Positions 6,173-6,481 of a stretch of 6,481 nt of DNA are shown here, one piece after another. Under the pieces are notes generated by a model. The model had not been told where the DNA came from and searched no databases. It saw nothing but the letters and a program-made list of their open reading frames with translations. Each line of letters opens with the position of its first letter. Within the stretch, counting starts at the first letter, position 1. The position numbers were made by a program, and so were the translations under genes. Source of the DNA: Nitrospirota bacterium (lineage in GTDB: Bacteria; Nitrospirota; Thermodesulfovibrionia; Thermodesulfovibrionales; UBA6898); contig JAOUFP010000178.1 in the NCBI GenBank assembly GCA_029858145.1, forward strand, positions 1-6,481, given 5' to 3'.

Positions 6173-6481
6173 GTGGCCGAGGGAAGAATGAAGAGCATAG
6201 GCGGACAGGCGGTCATCGAGGGTGTCATGATGAAGGCCCCCAAAAACTGGACCGTCGCGGTGCGGGACCAGAAAGGCGGTATCCACCTCAAAAAAGAGAA
6301 GCTGACGGAAATTCCGAGGTTTCTGAAACTGCCGGTTCTCAGGGGAGTGGTGGCGCTTTTTCACGCGCTGGCACTCGGCATAAAGGCGATAGAGTTTTCC
6401 GCAAGCAAGGCCTACGAAGAAGAGGAAGAGGAGAGTCTGGGCAAGTTTTCGATCGCAGTGACGATCATGGTGTCAATCCTG
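6173..6481 (+). CDS. DUF1385 family protein (YqhQ-like), 3' end missing
   Basis: The first 103 codons of a gene cut by the window end. After a short start comes SIGGQAVIEGVMMKAP, the hallmark amino terminus of the DUF1385/YqhQ family, then a charged segment, LPVLRGVVALFHALALGIKA (another conserved block) and an acidic YEEEEEES stretch followed by the beginning of a hydrophobic, probably membrane, segment (KFSIAVTIMVSIL). Full family members are about 300 residues with several membrane helices; the biochemical role is not established as far as I know. I chose GTG 6173, which has GGAG (6161-6164) 8 bases upstream; ATG 6188 in the same frame, with GAGGGA only 3 bases away, is the alternative. 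The gene follows rpmE, an order that in many bacteria continues into prfA and prmC, so a link to translation genes is plausible but not proven. The promoter is unclear: it may rely on read-through of the rpmE terminator or on a promoter within rpmE. Confidence 0.9.
   Translation, partial: MAEGRMKSIGGQAVIEGVMMKAPKNWTVAVRDQKGGIHLKKEKLTEIPRFLKLPVLRGVVALFHALALGIKAIEFSASKAYEEEEEESLGKFSIAVTIMVSIL

Noticed and set aside
5882..6364. 160-codon minus-strand open frame covering rpmE, its terminator and the DUF1385 start
   Set aside because: It runs through an obvious ribosomal protein gene and a terminator hairpin, with no recognisable motif.

Overview
The window is an ordinary, densely packed bacterial chromosome segment carrying six protein genes in four transcription blocks. 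It has no RNA genes, mobile elements or CRISPR arrays. NtrYX-type signalling and a four-cysteine L31 point to a Gram-negative bacterium outside the Enterobacteria. Base composition is roughly balanced, with heavy use of the ATA isoleucine codon. My best guess is a Nitrospirota or Desulfobacterota-type lineage; this is inferred from the mix of protein styles, not shown.

Layout. Bases 2-2678 (+) hold a two-gene signalling operon: the C-terminal 441 residues of an NtrY-like membrane histidine kinase (5' end outside the window), then 7 bases later a complete NtrX-like sigma-54-dependent response regulator. Bases 2679-2791 are a short convergent gap with no clear terminator. Bases 2792 to about 5790 (-) hold a two-gene metabolic operon transcribed towards ntrYX: nadB (L-aspartate oxidase, first step of de novo NAD synthesis) followed by pyk (pyruvate kinase), joined by a one-base TAATG stop/start overlap. 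Bases 5791-5902 are an AT-rich divergent promoter region. Bases 5903-6103 (+) encode ribosomal protein L31 (rpmE) with a strong promoter, a perfect Shine-Dalgarno and a very clear intrinsic terminator. From 6173 to the end (+) is the start of a DUF1385/YqhQ-family gene, cut by the window edge.

How they fit together. The kinase should phosphorylate the adjacent regulator, which would then activate sigma-54 promoters elsewhere; no sigma-54 promoter is evident inside the window. NadB and Pyk act in different pathways, but the overlapping junction implies translational coupling. The rpmE-DUF1385 order matches a neighbourhood that in many bacteria continues into prfA and prmC.

I did not find a new multi-gene system. 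The points most worth a second look are the potassium-independent signature in Pyk, with an unusual proline-to-isoleucine change; the nadB-pyk coupling; the terminator between rpmE and the uncharacterised DUF1385 gene; and a possibly leaderless nadB start.
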